Under the pieces are notes generated by a model. That model was not told the DNA's origin. It made no database searches and saw nothing but the letters and a program-made list of their open reading frames with translations. 64,000 nt of DNA from Ignelater luminosus. Its lineage: Eukaryota > Arthropoda > Insecta > Coleoptera > Elateridae. The translations under genes were made by a program, and so were the position numbers. The stretch lies in NCBI GenBank assembly GCA_011009095.1, contig VTPC01090916.1, positions 207,840-271,839 of the forward strand, in the 5' to 3' direction. This document shows positions 1-12,315 of this stretch, piece by piece; the stretch's first letter is position 1; every line of letters starts with the position of its first letter.

Positions 1-3000
1 TCCCTCGCGGCAATGACGTACGAGGAAGGATAAGGATAACTGGGAGATGGCAAGCCTGGTGACCTTGGGCTCGGACTAAATAAAGGCAGGGAGGAAAAAC
101 TACCGACGTCTGAACCGAACCAAACTGAACAACAGAAAACGAGAGAAGATGATCTCAGTCAAGAGATCGAATTGCAATGTCGCATCTCTGGTCTATGAAC
201 CACCTCTTGTTTCTTGTTAGTTTAACATTTGGTTCAGATTTATTATGATATTTATCTGCATTATTCTCACCTAATACTTTATATAGTAGTACTTGCGACC
301 GACGCTACGCTCCTAATTCTTCTTTTATTTTTCTCGGTTTACTTTGGACCATCTTCCTGTATTTCCTGCAGGTACTTGACGGCCTTCTTCTCATACGTAA
401 CAGTAAGAATTGTTAGTGCAGTTCTTAGTTACGTATTTTATTTTAATATTTTGCTTTGTCAGCATTCTTCTTACGTTCCACAGTGGCTAACTGCGCATCC
501 TACCTTGCACTTGGCTTCAGTTTATAGATTTTGCTGTCAGAGTTTCTCCTCTTGTGTAGTTACCTTATCTTTTAGGGTCTCATTTTTTTTGTCTTTGAAT
601 ATTATTAAGTTTCCTTGCTTGGTTTTCTGTATATGCTGGATTTGCATGTCGATTTCTTGCTTCAGTAGCTTCATCACGCTAGTTTGGTTTTCTTTCTTGT
701 TGCATTTATGGGTTCCTAATGTTCTCTACTTCTGTATGGTCGCTATTTGAGTTATTGCCTACTGCTTTATAGCTTTTCAGCGTTGTTAATGCAATGATAA
801 GTATTTCTCTTCCGTATTTTCCTAAGAAACAGTCGTTTAATCATTTCCCAATTCACTTTTCTTTTTCTATCCTCCATACGTTTGTTTCGCAGTTGAGTCC
901 CACTTTTCTTTAGAAGAATCTGCTTCCACTGTTTGTTTGTCTGTAGTCGTGCTTTTTGTAATTGGACTTGCTTTTCTTTCGACATTAACAATTCTTGTTT
1001 CCATTTCGCAGAACAGATCTTCAAATATATTGGCTTTAAATAATATTAGAGCTGTTTTTATTTTTTTTGTTAACCGACCAAAAGCTTACATTATTAAAAT
1101 CATTTGAATAAATTCGAAACTGTTAATTCTCAAGTTTTTTTTTATTTAAATTTTCTTTTTCTTATCTTCTCAGATATATCTTGTTGTCCTGCGTACACAT
1201 TTTATTTTCATCTAATAATAATTACCTAGACATCCCAATTTGAATTGAAAAAGCATAAAAGGGATCGAGAATTATCAATTATATTTGTGAATCCACTTTG
1301 AAGTTTAAGTCGATCCCGCGCGTTTGAATTTCCAGTATATTGCGTGTGAAATTTATTTATTTGGTAAAAATCGAAAAAGGGTTATCCTGGCTATCTAAGG
1401 AAGGATGTGATAAATAGGCCTAAAACAGACATATAGAAAAGAAAAGATATAGAACATAAAATAGTAAACTGTGAGACTCAGAGAAAACTCTAATACAAAA
1501 CTTATGCACCTGGACAGCCGCAATCAAACATTTTCTTTCATTTCTAAATAAACTTCTTGATCCTTCGGAAATTAGTCAAAGGGTATGGAGCTGAATACAA
1601 ATAAATTCTGGAAACCTGTCTTTTCCAAAAGGAACTTTCAAATTATACATTCTCTTGTTTTGTAGGGGTAGAAGTAAATTGAGTAATTCTAACATTTTGA
1701 AGGAGTATGCCGAAAGATACAGAGGCGCATTTTGCGCATAATCCGAGCGTTAGTCGTAAACATTCACTTTTTGATAAGTCAGAAACTTATTTTGATGAAA
1801 AATTGTTGGTACTTTCTTGGAAGGAGTAGAACGATCAAAAGTCAAAAGTATTTTAAAAAATGCAATCGATCTATGTAGTTTAATTAAATTAATTCACACT
1901 AGAAGAACGCAACATTTATATTTCATTGAAAATGTCAAGTCAGAATTGCTGACATGCAATATCTCCAGTATTAACCTAGAACCTAAATCTTTAAAATCCA
2001 AAAAGTTAGAGAATTCGAAACTTTTGTTTCTCTGGAATGTTAGAAGAGCATTTCTTCCAAAATTGTTTTTCTAAATATGTAAGTGTAACAAATGTTTCAA
2101 GACGTTTTTGTATTAATCACTCACAGAGCAAAAATATTCCAATTAAATCTAAAATCTGACGTTTGCAGTATGATAATTACAATTTAAACGCAATTATGTA
2201 TAGTGGGCAATCTCTTTAGCGTGCTTGTTTATTCCGACGTTTTGACAGTAGTGTTGGGTTTGGGAATCTCCTAATATCCATAACATTCACACAACTATGC
2301 CAATTCGCATAGAATACAAATCCTCAATAGTCTTGCCGTCACGATTAAATTAATTAATGTAGAATCTGGTTTTACTGAATACCTGAGAGTTGTAATGGCT
2401 TGTATGGAACGGCACATTAGCTAAACTGCAGACTTCGTCTAAAATATATGCACTCCGCAGTCGAGTTTCACAAGATAACTGCTTGGAAATTGTATTAATT
2501 ATTTAACCCTAAACTGAAACCAACAGAGGTCTGCACTAACGGGTTCCTATTTGACGATTTTGCAACCGAGTCAGAAGTGAATTACGCGCTGCAGTTTATG
2601 TAACTAGGACGAACTTCTCTGTGGAACTGCTAATTTACTCCCTCTGCTACACGTTACTGAGAACTTTCGAGCAACCTTTAAAACTTTCACAACAACAGAG
2701 TTATAATTACAACTATTGTGTGCATAGAAACAAAATAATATTCTGAAAAACATATTTTTTTATCAGAAAAAAAGTTGCTGCAAACTTTCCCAACAAAACT
2801 TTCAGGTCTAACATGGTTATCCAGCACTCCCTAGTTTTTTTTCCTCTCGAGAGAAAAACACATTTTGGCCAGAACTATGTCAGATACAAAATTTTCCCTT
2901 TTTTTGTTATCTCGTAAATTTCGTGAGTTACTGGCCGATTAGATAGCAATGATTTATGGGCACCTTCCGTTCTTTATGTCAGCTTCAATCTTTTATTCCA

Positions 3001-5029
3001 TCTTATTGAATCGGTTTGGAATTTATTTGTTTTGCTAGTTGCACTTGTACTCGAATCGATAAGCGAACCCTTAATTTTGGGGATAATTTTCAGATTTGCA
3101 CACCGACGCTGCTGAAACATTCGAAAATTGGCGTGTCAAGCCGGAAATTATGCGAAAAGATTAAATTAAAATATAATTTGAGCTCGAGGGCGTGAATTTA
3201 AAATTAATTTCGAACGGGATTGCAACGAAATGAAAGAAGCCAACTGAAAAAGGCTAAGATATCTCTCGAGTGACCAATTTTAGCAAATAAGTGAATGGTC
3301 GCTTAGCGGTTTTGCTTGTTTAAAAATTAAACTGCTCTAAGGGTATTAGTTTCACAGAGGTAAAGCCGAGCCCGACTAATGATAGGATATTACGCTGTGT
3401 ATAATATCAGGTGGACGGGAAGGCATTAAAGCGATTACCAGCGGCGCTAATGTGTCGGCACTAGTAATTAAATCGGAGGCAATGAGCGGGGTGCGGGTTC
3501 GAATTTTAGCATCATAACTGCCGTAATATCTGTGAAATACTGCTTCTGGTCCGCTAACAGTTCGGAACTGGCGTAGATATTCACATACATTACACAATAG
3601 ATAACAATAGGACGTTTAATTCGCCCTTGTCGCCCTCTAAACAGTTTCCTTTGTTCGCAGGATTATATTTACGTGTGGTATGCGATTTACGTGTCTCTAT
3701 TCGCCGCTTCCTCCTTAAACGTTGTGTTTCCTTTTTCTGGCGACATCGCATTTATCTTTTTATTAGCGTTTAATGCGGCTTTCCTTACCTCACATCGCGA
3801 CCCTATTAATTTTTCTCGCAAATGTATGCGCTTTTGTTTTCTGTTTTTCCTTTTTCTCCCTCTGAAATTTATTTACTATTTATTCACCCACGCAATAATA
3901 CTCTTTACCATATACGTAGATATATCTACCTCTACCTGGGGTACATTAACCGACCGACACTCATAAATTGTCGTTTTTGCATCCTCTTGCTGTGTAATCC
4001 ATTTCGAACCGTGATAGAAAACAGAATAAATTGTGCGACAACTGTCAGTTTAAAACGCTGGAAATGACCAATGCTTCGTTTTCCAATAAATGAACTTGAC
4101 AGAATCATCGAATACGCATCTGAACTCTCGCGGTGAGCGAACGCTGCCAATCCGGGAAAAACCTCAAATAAAATTTAGTTCAATTAACTGTAATATCCAT
4201 GCAATAAATTCTGAAAGTTAGGAAAAAAAAGCAAAGACTTCCCTTTTGATGGAAATTAACGTTTGGGAATTTTCGTTTTATTGACCGGAGATTGATTTAG
4301 TTTGTTTCAGTCGTCATGTTCTGTTATTTTGCTTTCAGTTTTGTAGGATATTGCATCGAATATCATTTTTGTGTTTGAAAGGTTATTTTGGACATAAATC
4401 TAATGAAACTTGAAGGATGTTAAGTTTTACCAAAACCTAACCCAAAAAGGCACAGATATTTTGGCCTAGAAAGAAAATCTAATTTGAGTCTCAGAAAAAC
4501 TTGTTACTTTTTTTTCTGAATAACCTTCATCATCATAATCTTTTCTTGTTTTCATTACTTTGATCGCTTCTCTCTTTGGAATTTTTTACAGATTATTCAG
4601 AGTCAATGCCAATTTGATTTTGAAGATTTTAACTTTTATTGGGTTTGTATAATATCAATCGGACCAAAAAGTGAAATTGCTACTGTCTAGACTCTGAATC
4701 AAAAACATCAAAATCGTATTTGGAAAAAAGCTCGAGGAATATTTTTTATCAAAGCTTTAAGTCACGTTGCCTCAAGATAAAGATCGCCAAGTTGCCCTAA
4801 TTACTTGAGTTTTTTATTGGTTAAAGCCAATCTAGCACTTTTCCTTCGCCATCTACCTGTGTATGTGTCTCAATTTTGATCAAGATCAATTTTTAGATTT
4901 TGACTCAACTATTTCAATTTCTCTAGACACTTACGACACTCTCTGATAGTTGTACAAAATCTTTTATTGTTTTGATTTTTCATTTTTGGAAACCCTTGTT
5001 AAGTACATGCCTACGGCATGGTCTTCTGC
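1..5029. other. AT-rich stretch without a recognisable gene
   Basis: The only notable frames are a hydrophobic 173-codon one on plus (229-750) and a Lys/Gln-rich 85-codon one on minus (767-1024, with QLQKARLQTNKQWKQ). They lie side by side, and the minus frame has a coiled-coil-like composition. Read further on minus the frame is full of stops. A decayed LINE ORF1 is possible but unsupported. Nothing was recognised from 1030 to 5029. Confidence 0.25.
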
Positions 5030-5750
5030 ATCCCGTTGTATTTTGATAAACACTCATGTCGACATTAAATCGTTTTTTACGTATTAGACAAGCTTGGTTT
5101 CATATAATAACTATTTGAAGAAGATAATTTATGCATACCTGAAAGACCTTCAGGAAACTGTAACATTAATATCCTGCTCAAAGATAAAGTTGATTTAATA
5201 AATTGTATTTAAAGCAAGACCAAATCTTCTTTTATAAGCCGTGTTTGTATCTAGTCTTCTTAGAAGATTAATGGAGCTACCGCAGGATTGGATAGTTAAT
5301 GAAGGGCGAAACCAGATTTGTTGTTTTTATTATTTAGGTCCAATGAGAAGGTGATCTGTTAGAAGCTTCAACCCGACACTCGTTTCTACTATCTTTTTTG
5401 TTTTTCTACTTCTACTACTATTCTTAACAGAAGAAAAGCACCGAAGCGTGACGTAACCAGGCCGCAGGCCTGGCCGCTGTTCAGGAGTACAACACCTATA
5501 GTCATTATCATTTTTCACGTATGGAGCTTACAAAATTGGGGAATCGCGCAGCCTACAGCTGGACGCGTCTCTTAGTAGAGCTAATACTGACTGGTCTCCG
5601 CAAGCTGCTCCAAGAGGGTTGAAAGGAAAGGAGTATTGTAACGCGTTGTGGGCAGGCCGCAGAATGACTTCAGCTTACTCAGCCGAGCAACATCAGTCAG
5701 CAGCTTTCAGTAGGTTTAGCGAGCCTACTTAGCCAGCAGCCTTCAGAATT

Positions 5751-5791
<41 letters not shown>

Positions 5792-6245
5792 CTCTCTCGC
5801 TTTCACTGCAATCCGAGCCTTTGTTTTTGAAAGAAAACCTGTGTTTTATTCCAATCACAAATCAAACAGAGGAAAATAAAAATAAATAAACAAAATACTA
5901 GGACAAAACAAATAAAACTTTAAAACTGAAAGAGAAATCCTTCTGTTTGTAAACAAAAGAATCAAAAGTAAAAACAAAAAGTCCAAGACAAAAACAGAAG
6001 CTTTATTTAAGAACAATAAATCTTTTGAAATCAAGACTTCGCTTAGGTACCACCTGATGTCACTTCGACCGGAGCAGGAAGGGCAGAGCTTGCAGAGTCT
6101 GCAGCCTGACTCGTATGATAACCAAGGCAGCTCTGATCATCGCGCAGGGATTCACGCTCGTTGTATTTTGATAAACAGTCGTGTCGATATTGAATAAGAA
6201 CTATCTGAAGAGTGAAGCCTAGTTTAGGTGTTAACCCAAAGCAGA
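5030..6245. repeat. Pair of short direct repeats around a GC-richer segment
   Basis: The words cgttgtattttgataaacac, gtcgacatt and aactatttgaagaa near 5033-5120 recur as cgttgtattttgataaacag, gtcgatatt and aactatctgaagag near 6158-6215. Between them are a GC-richer piece, the (CT)n run and an A-rich stretch (5860-6000). tgtaacgcgttgtgg at 5637 and ttccaatcaca at 5850 would suit LTR borders, but no flanking duplication or primer site was found. I leave its nature open. Confidence 0.35.
5755..5812 (+). repeat. (CT)n microsatellite
   Basis: This is an uninterrupted run of about 15 CT dinucleotides, followed by tttttctctctcgctttc. It follows a short GC-richer stretch (5440-5750). Confidence 0.95.
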
Positions 6246-6249
6246 TCAT

Positions 6250-9200
6250 TTTTTTAAAGTGTAATTTTGCAAATTTATATGACTAGACCTACAAGCTGAA
6301 TCTACAACCTCAATTATTGTTTATCAAAACTACTTGTTTATGGAATGATATTGATCTGATCTTCATTCCTTTGATGACACATTCATTTACTAGTTTTCTA
6401 ACCTTGAAAAGGTAATTATTGCATAAGGAAGCGGAAATCAGCTCAATGATGCATAATACAATGGTGTGGTAGTTTTCTTCAAGGATTTGATTTTATCCGT
6501 ACTGAGCACGGCGGCGCAGTTTTGTTAGTTTTCTTTAGGCTAAACGAGAAACTAACACGGTGTCGCTTGGTAAAACTTACCTGTGTGCTTAGTCATGATT
6601 TGGTATGTAATTTTACAAGGAATGGCTCTTAATTAATTTAATCATTAGTTTTTGCTCAACAGACCGTTCCCTAATCTATTGAAGATTCATTTGTAGACAT
6701 TCAATATTAATTGCACAACATGGAAGCTAGCTTTGAGTTGTCATAAGGTGAATAATTACTCGAAAAGTCGCAATGATTATTTATTTTCATTTTTACATTT
6801 GTTGGTACAGTTAGACTGTACTTACCGCACCCAAGAAATACAGTGATTACTTGCAATCTTCCTATCATTCCACCAGACAAAAAAGGAAATATTCCCCGAA
6901 GTTGGCAAGTTGTCTACAAGATAGATGTTAATGATGAGACAGGTGAGAAACTCGATGGTAAAATTATTCCAGTTCAGTGGATTTTTTGATAGCTAACCCC
7001 AATCCCATTCCCTTGCATAGATCTCTCTTAAGGAAGTTAAAAGATAGTGTAGATTGAACATAAGACACAGTAGGCGGTTTTGTAAGCATTAGTCTCTGTT
7101 TACAGCTCGATCAAAAATAATAATAATAATGATGATGAGCCTGCTATTGTAAGACTTACATTGGGATGGTAGACGGCACGGTACAGCTCAATATCTTCGA
7201 ATAACATCGTTTTGGAAATCCAACCAGCATCATCCCCGAAATAGGTGGTATACCTGGCAGTAGTTGAAAAATGCATTTCCCATTATGTAAAATGGTGCTG
7301 ATTGAGGCGCTGGGCATCGTACGAGTGATCAGTGGCGTGAAAGCTTGCGGCACTCCGTGGGGTTAGAGGGTCCCGCAACACAAAATTAAGGGAAAAATCT
7401 CAAAATGATTTGGATGTTTTACCTGCAAGTTAACTAGGTTACTATCAGATCAGGCAGGCCCAGACAGCGTATGGCGTAGACTCCAAAATTAAACGTATCA
7501 GTCCTACTGCTATATAGCAAGTGGGGAGTTATCTAGACAACAGCTCACTCAAACGTGAGTGACCAAAGAACAAAGAACAGATAAAACAAGAAGTAGGGCA
7601 TAATTTCAATTTCAACAAAGCAAAAGAATCAATCAGTAAAGAAACTCAACACCAACGAGACTATAAAGCAGCTGAAGACAATGTTGCTAGCGAGAAATCT
7701 TAATGAACAAGCTGATAAAGCAGAAGTTGAGGAGAACGCAGCTAATATAGATAAAAACATGAATAAAGCATAAACAACGTCGGTAGCACTATTAAAAGCT
7801 TCGAAGAACTGCATACTGCGTAGCAGTAACAGTAGCAAAATTAAGTAGCAGTAGAATTAGAGAAACCGAAAGAAAAAGTGATAACCGGCAGCAAAAAGAA
7901 AATACCCCAAAATGGAAGAAAAAGATAACGCAGAGAATCGCAAAACTAAGGGTAAACAAAGATAGACTGGAAAAATACAAGAAAGGTGCGGGAACAAGGC
8001 ATCTACATACCTGACTTACCTTATCTCGTTTTGCAGTTAAATTCTCTTTAGGTTCTTGGTCGAATACAGATTAAAGTCCTTCGGTTCCATGGTGGCGAAT
8101 CTGAATAGTTTGCACCTTTGACGAGACAGCGTCTCACGCTAGCATAAGATAGGTTCTACTGTTTTGGTGTCTCTTTTCTTTGACGGTTAATCTATGTCTG
8201 AATCTGGAATAATCAGTCCAGAGCTGACTTTACTGTTGTTTGATACACGTGTTTACAGTTTTTCTAAGGAAACAGTAACACTTAAGTATTCCCAGAGCCG
8301 GCTCTGGTTCAAAGAATGAGTTTGTCTTTATGTTCATTGTACCCTGGCACATACATTTTTTGACTTGTATTTGTGTACTGCTTGACTGTCTACGTATATG
8401 TAAATTCGTTTGTTTACATTGTAGCTTTTCAGCATCTTAATATGGCATTTATTTGTTCTTGAAAGACTATGGCATGTTAAAATCCTACTTTCACGCTGTC
8501 CAGTCTTTAATCCGTTTTAAATCAGAGCAGTCTAGCAGATGGCATAGTTTGCTTAGTATTCTTTCAAATTTCTTTTTGTCAGTTTGAAAGTTTTTATCCA
8601 CGTGTGTTACTGGGGTAGCATAGTTTGATCTAGTGTGAAAGATAAGGTCGCGTATCCTTTTCCAGATTGAACAGTAGCCTGAGTGTATGGTTCTCAGGTT
8701 CAACTGCGTTCTGGAGTCTGTATAAGGATCTCCTTGATATCACAAGATTCGCAGAGGAAAACCCAGCATTGTAACTGTAGAAGTCATCCTCATAGTTCCT
8801 GTTATTCCCAAATAAGCCAATATCTGAATCTTGGATAGTTAGCGCTGGTCTGATCGCCGTAGTACAGAGCCAATACACCCCAGCTCTAGGGTTTTCTTAC
8901 CTTCGTCTTACCACCACTGGAGTAGTTTCATTTATTATTACTCATTTTGTTTCTAATGCACTAGATGCATCCAAACGGTCTTAACATCGTATAAAGTGTA
9001 AGATCCTTGCTTTTAGTTTAACTACCGAAGACCTAATCTTGGAACAACAAGCTATAATCTGAAGATCATCCCAATTTAAGGTTTAGTTATGTTTTTCAAA
9101 TGAACTCACCAAAAAACATTGTAATGAAGATTTAGTGTCGGTTTAACCTTAAACAAAGTAAACTACAGAAATATCTGACAACGATGATGGCTAATAGCAT

Positions 9201-11049
9201 AATTCTGACCAATTTGGGCTTTTTAAAACCAGCTCTACTCTTTTTGTACACATGATTGGGACATCTCTGCTCTTTTAGCCACATCACGCGATTGCAACTT
9301 AGGACATGCGTTCTTCTTTCTTTCTTCTTGCTTTTCTCTGATTCCTGGCTTTCGTTCCACTGTTGGTGGTCTCGAAACGTTTTTAAAACAAAACAAACAG
9401 TTGAGTCGGGATAATTTGAATTTTCCTTAGATCGTGCTTCTGTTTTTGACGATAACACTCTTGAACCTGATCTTTATAATGCTAATACTAGAGCTTAATA
9501 CTCTCCCAGTTTTCATTACAACCTTAGAATTATTTAATTCGTCCTCATAAACATTAATCATTTCTAAGATAATATTGTATTCATCTTTTGGCACGCTATG
9601 TTTTTCACTATCAGCTTGCAGGTTAGCATACAATGGCACAATTTTATTTTTTAAAGAGTTACAATTTGCTTTCTTACTTAAATCGCATATCAGCTATTAT
9701 AAGAATGAAGATCGAAATTTGCCTTTTAGTTAGATTACATCTTTATAAAGAATTGCGGCAATACCAGAAATATTCTTAGAAATGCGTCTTCGAGATACGA
9801 ATAGGTACTAATAAGAAGCAGTGAAACTATAAAAATTCCTGTGGTATTGTTCTCACATTTAATACAAACTGGTGCCTTCACTCTTTATAAATTCTTGGTA
9901 AGTCTTTTTCGTTTAGTTTGACCCTGGAAAGACATCAAGATGTCACATCAGGCTGTGGAACTAACATACCAAACAATGCCGCTTTTGATAACCAATACGA
10001 ATTATAAATGACGTACTAATGACGTCAATCATTCGAATGCGTCATCGTCAGCTTTTTCCTTGCTTTGATTTGTAGGCCATTATCCTTATTTTATGATGTA
10101 GGCTACATTTTTAATCCTAAAAGGGATCTAGTTGTGCTCGATGTAGAGTAAAAACAGTAAGAGTCTTCATTAAATTTAAATATTCTTCAATAACTAGCAT
10201 AGCAACCGTTTTTATCCATTTTTTTTCTCTTGTTAAGGTGAGATAAATATAAATTCTTAAAGAAGCTTCATAAGTCAGTGAAAGGGGAGTAGAAACCGGG
10301 CTATATTTTGAAAATTCTCTGAGAGGTTATGAATAAGGATTTGACGTCGCGGAGCGCCGTTCACTAATGCAATGGTTTGCTTATCTGCTAGCTTTGTAAT
10401 CAACTCTCGCTTTAAATTTGTTTGTGACATTTGAAGAAAGAGAAACAATACAGTCACTATAGTGACTATCAATACCGTACACGCCACACTTTTGAAGATT
10501 AGCCTAAAGGTATCATTAACTCTTCTGTTTCAAAGCTCAAGTATCAGAGGTTTCCAATCATCTACTATCAGCCCAAAGAGATTCAGATACTGAAAACATT
10601 TTGGTCTGTTCCCACTAAAATGCTGAAGTGGTGTTGATTCGATGCTGCTTTCAGCACAAGGCTTTTTGCAATTTTTCTTTTGTAGTCGCTGGTGTTCAGT
10701 ATTTTGTAGCTTCGCACTTGTTGATGAATGAGTGAATGGCTGACTTCATACCAAATCTTATGAAGTGCTTGCTAAAATTATATCAGTTAGATACTGTGAT
10801 AGAAGTAGTTGACATGGTCATAACGGCAACAGCTTTGTACGGATTTTGAATAATGGAAAGAGTTAAGAGTTATTCGCATTAAATGTGTGAGAGATGGCTT
10901 TGTAGGTAATTTTGGACGGTTAGTCTGGATTTCGAAAACGCCGATCTGAATCCTTGTTTACTAAACTAACAATAGGTAAAGTTTACTGTTTCACTGAAAA
11001 AAAGGACAACTTGCTTTAGGTTTGCTAATGAATAATTGATTTTGTTCTT
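6250..11049. other. AT-rich stretch, no gene recognised
   Basis: Minus-strand open pieces at 8491-8878 and 9132-9639 lie close together and could be a decayed element, but no family motif is visible. A small (AAT)n run is at 7115-7130. The rest shows only short random frames. Confidence 0.3.
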
Positions 11050-11345
11050 AGATCTACAGGCTGCTCCTTCTTAATCAAAATTTGACCACGTAACTTTTAT
11101 TTTTTGCTTAATAAATTTTATTTCATTTGCCCAAAAGTTTGACTTGTACTCGAGACCGGCCCAAGACGCTAGGCGCTATTCCTAAAGACGCAGGAAAGTA
11201 GGGTGGCTAACCCGACAATATCCATTTTAAAATCCGTCTAGTTTGGAATCCGAGAAGGACCCCATATGCGTGGGGGACACCCCCAAGGACGCAAAAACAG
11301 TCTTTGCTTAGACTGCCAAAACGCTATGATCCAAAGTTCAGATAC
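11050..11345 (+). repeat. Repeat copy A, with GC-rich 'ggcccaagacgctagg' core
   Basis: This contains ggctgctccttcttaatcaa, ttgcttaataaattttattt, catttgcccaa, tttgacttgtact, gaccggcccaagacgctagg and, later, cagtctttgcttagactgcc. All recur in the same order at 11487-11690. The core resembles the ends of short non-autonomous hAT elements (CAGGGCCGGCCC). Confidence 0.65.
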
Positions 11346-11486
11346 AGGCTGAATTCTGGAATATCCCGAATTTCTTAAATCTACGTTGGTCTTTGTGGTT
11401 CAGTCAAGGCAGAACACGAAACACTTTTAGATCTTTTTTGAAAGAAGATTCGAAACGCTTTATGAGTGCTTTAGGGCCTCTCTACA

Positions 11487-11695
11487 AGCTGCTCCTTATT
11501 AATCAACATTTGACAACGTAACTTTATCTTTTGCTTCATAAATTTTATTCCATTTGCCCAAGAGTAAGAAATATAGGTTCAAATTCGTGTGCTTCACCAC
11601 GATACAAGTTTGACTTGTATTCAGGGCCGGTCCAAGACGCTAGACACCCGCAAGAGCGAAAAAACAATCTTTGCTTAGACCGCCAAAATCCAAAA
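11487..11695 (+). repeat. Repeat copy B
   Basis: This has the same landmarks as copy A: aagctgctccttattaatca, tttgcttcataaattttatt, ccatttgcccaa, tttgacttgtattcagggcc, ggtccaagacgctag and caatctttgcttagaccgcc. It carries an extra ~50-bp segment (gaaatataggttcaaattcg...) that copy A lacks. A third partial relative is at 12230-12315 (aatatttgcttaagggcgcc). Confidence 0.65.
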
Positions 11696-12315
11696 GTTTT
11701 CGAATATGTAGGACTTGTTAGACCTGTATTAGTCTTTCTGGATCCTTCAAGCTAGTTGAGCCTTTCGAATCTGTAAAGAATTTTGAGTTGGAATTTGCGG
11801 AACGATGGTTGCTCCAGGCCGGTTGTTTTGGACTTTTTGGTCAGAATTGTAAACAGTATACAAACTTAGACCACTTTATCATGATACAAGGGCTTATATA
11901 CAGCGAAAACGTTTTACGTTTCTTTTGAAAATCGATTTTGAGCCTTATTAGGGCTTTAAGGTCCACCTCAAATTTAATTGATTAGCTTTGTTTGTTCTTA
12001 CAAGATAAAATAGATAACGTTCGTGTACGGAAAGTTTATGAAGCAACGGAATGCTAAGCTCAGTTGATTTTTTTTATGTGTTTCACCTGTAACTGTGCTT
12101 AATGTGCTTAGTAACTAGATTTAGAAACTTAAACAGAACTCAAATTATTTGAGATTTATTTCTACATCTCATCTTTTGCAAACAGCATCCAGGTGTGTAG
12201 ACGTGTTAGGCTACGCCCAGCTGCAGTGACATAATAATGCAGTCGAAAAGCAAAAGGGGCTAACAGCAAGAGCCCAAAATCAATATTTGCTTAAGGGCGC
12301 CCCCCCCTGCTCATG

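Noticed and set aside
229..750. 173-codon hydrophobic frame that could suggest a membrane protein
   Set aside because: It lies in T-rich DNA, where such frames arise by chance, with no family motif. The opposite strand is equally low-complexity.
5637..5860. Solo LTR (tgtaacgcg ... ccaatcaca)
   Set aside because: No target duplication, primer-binding site or second copy was found. It is kept only as a remark in the repeat-pair entry.
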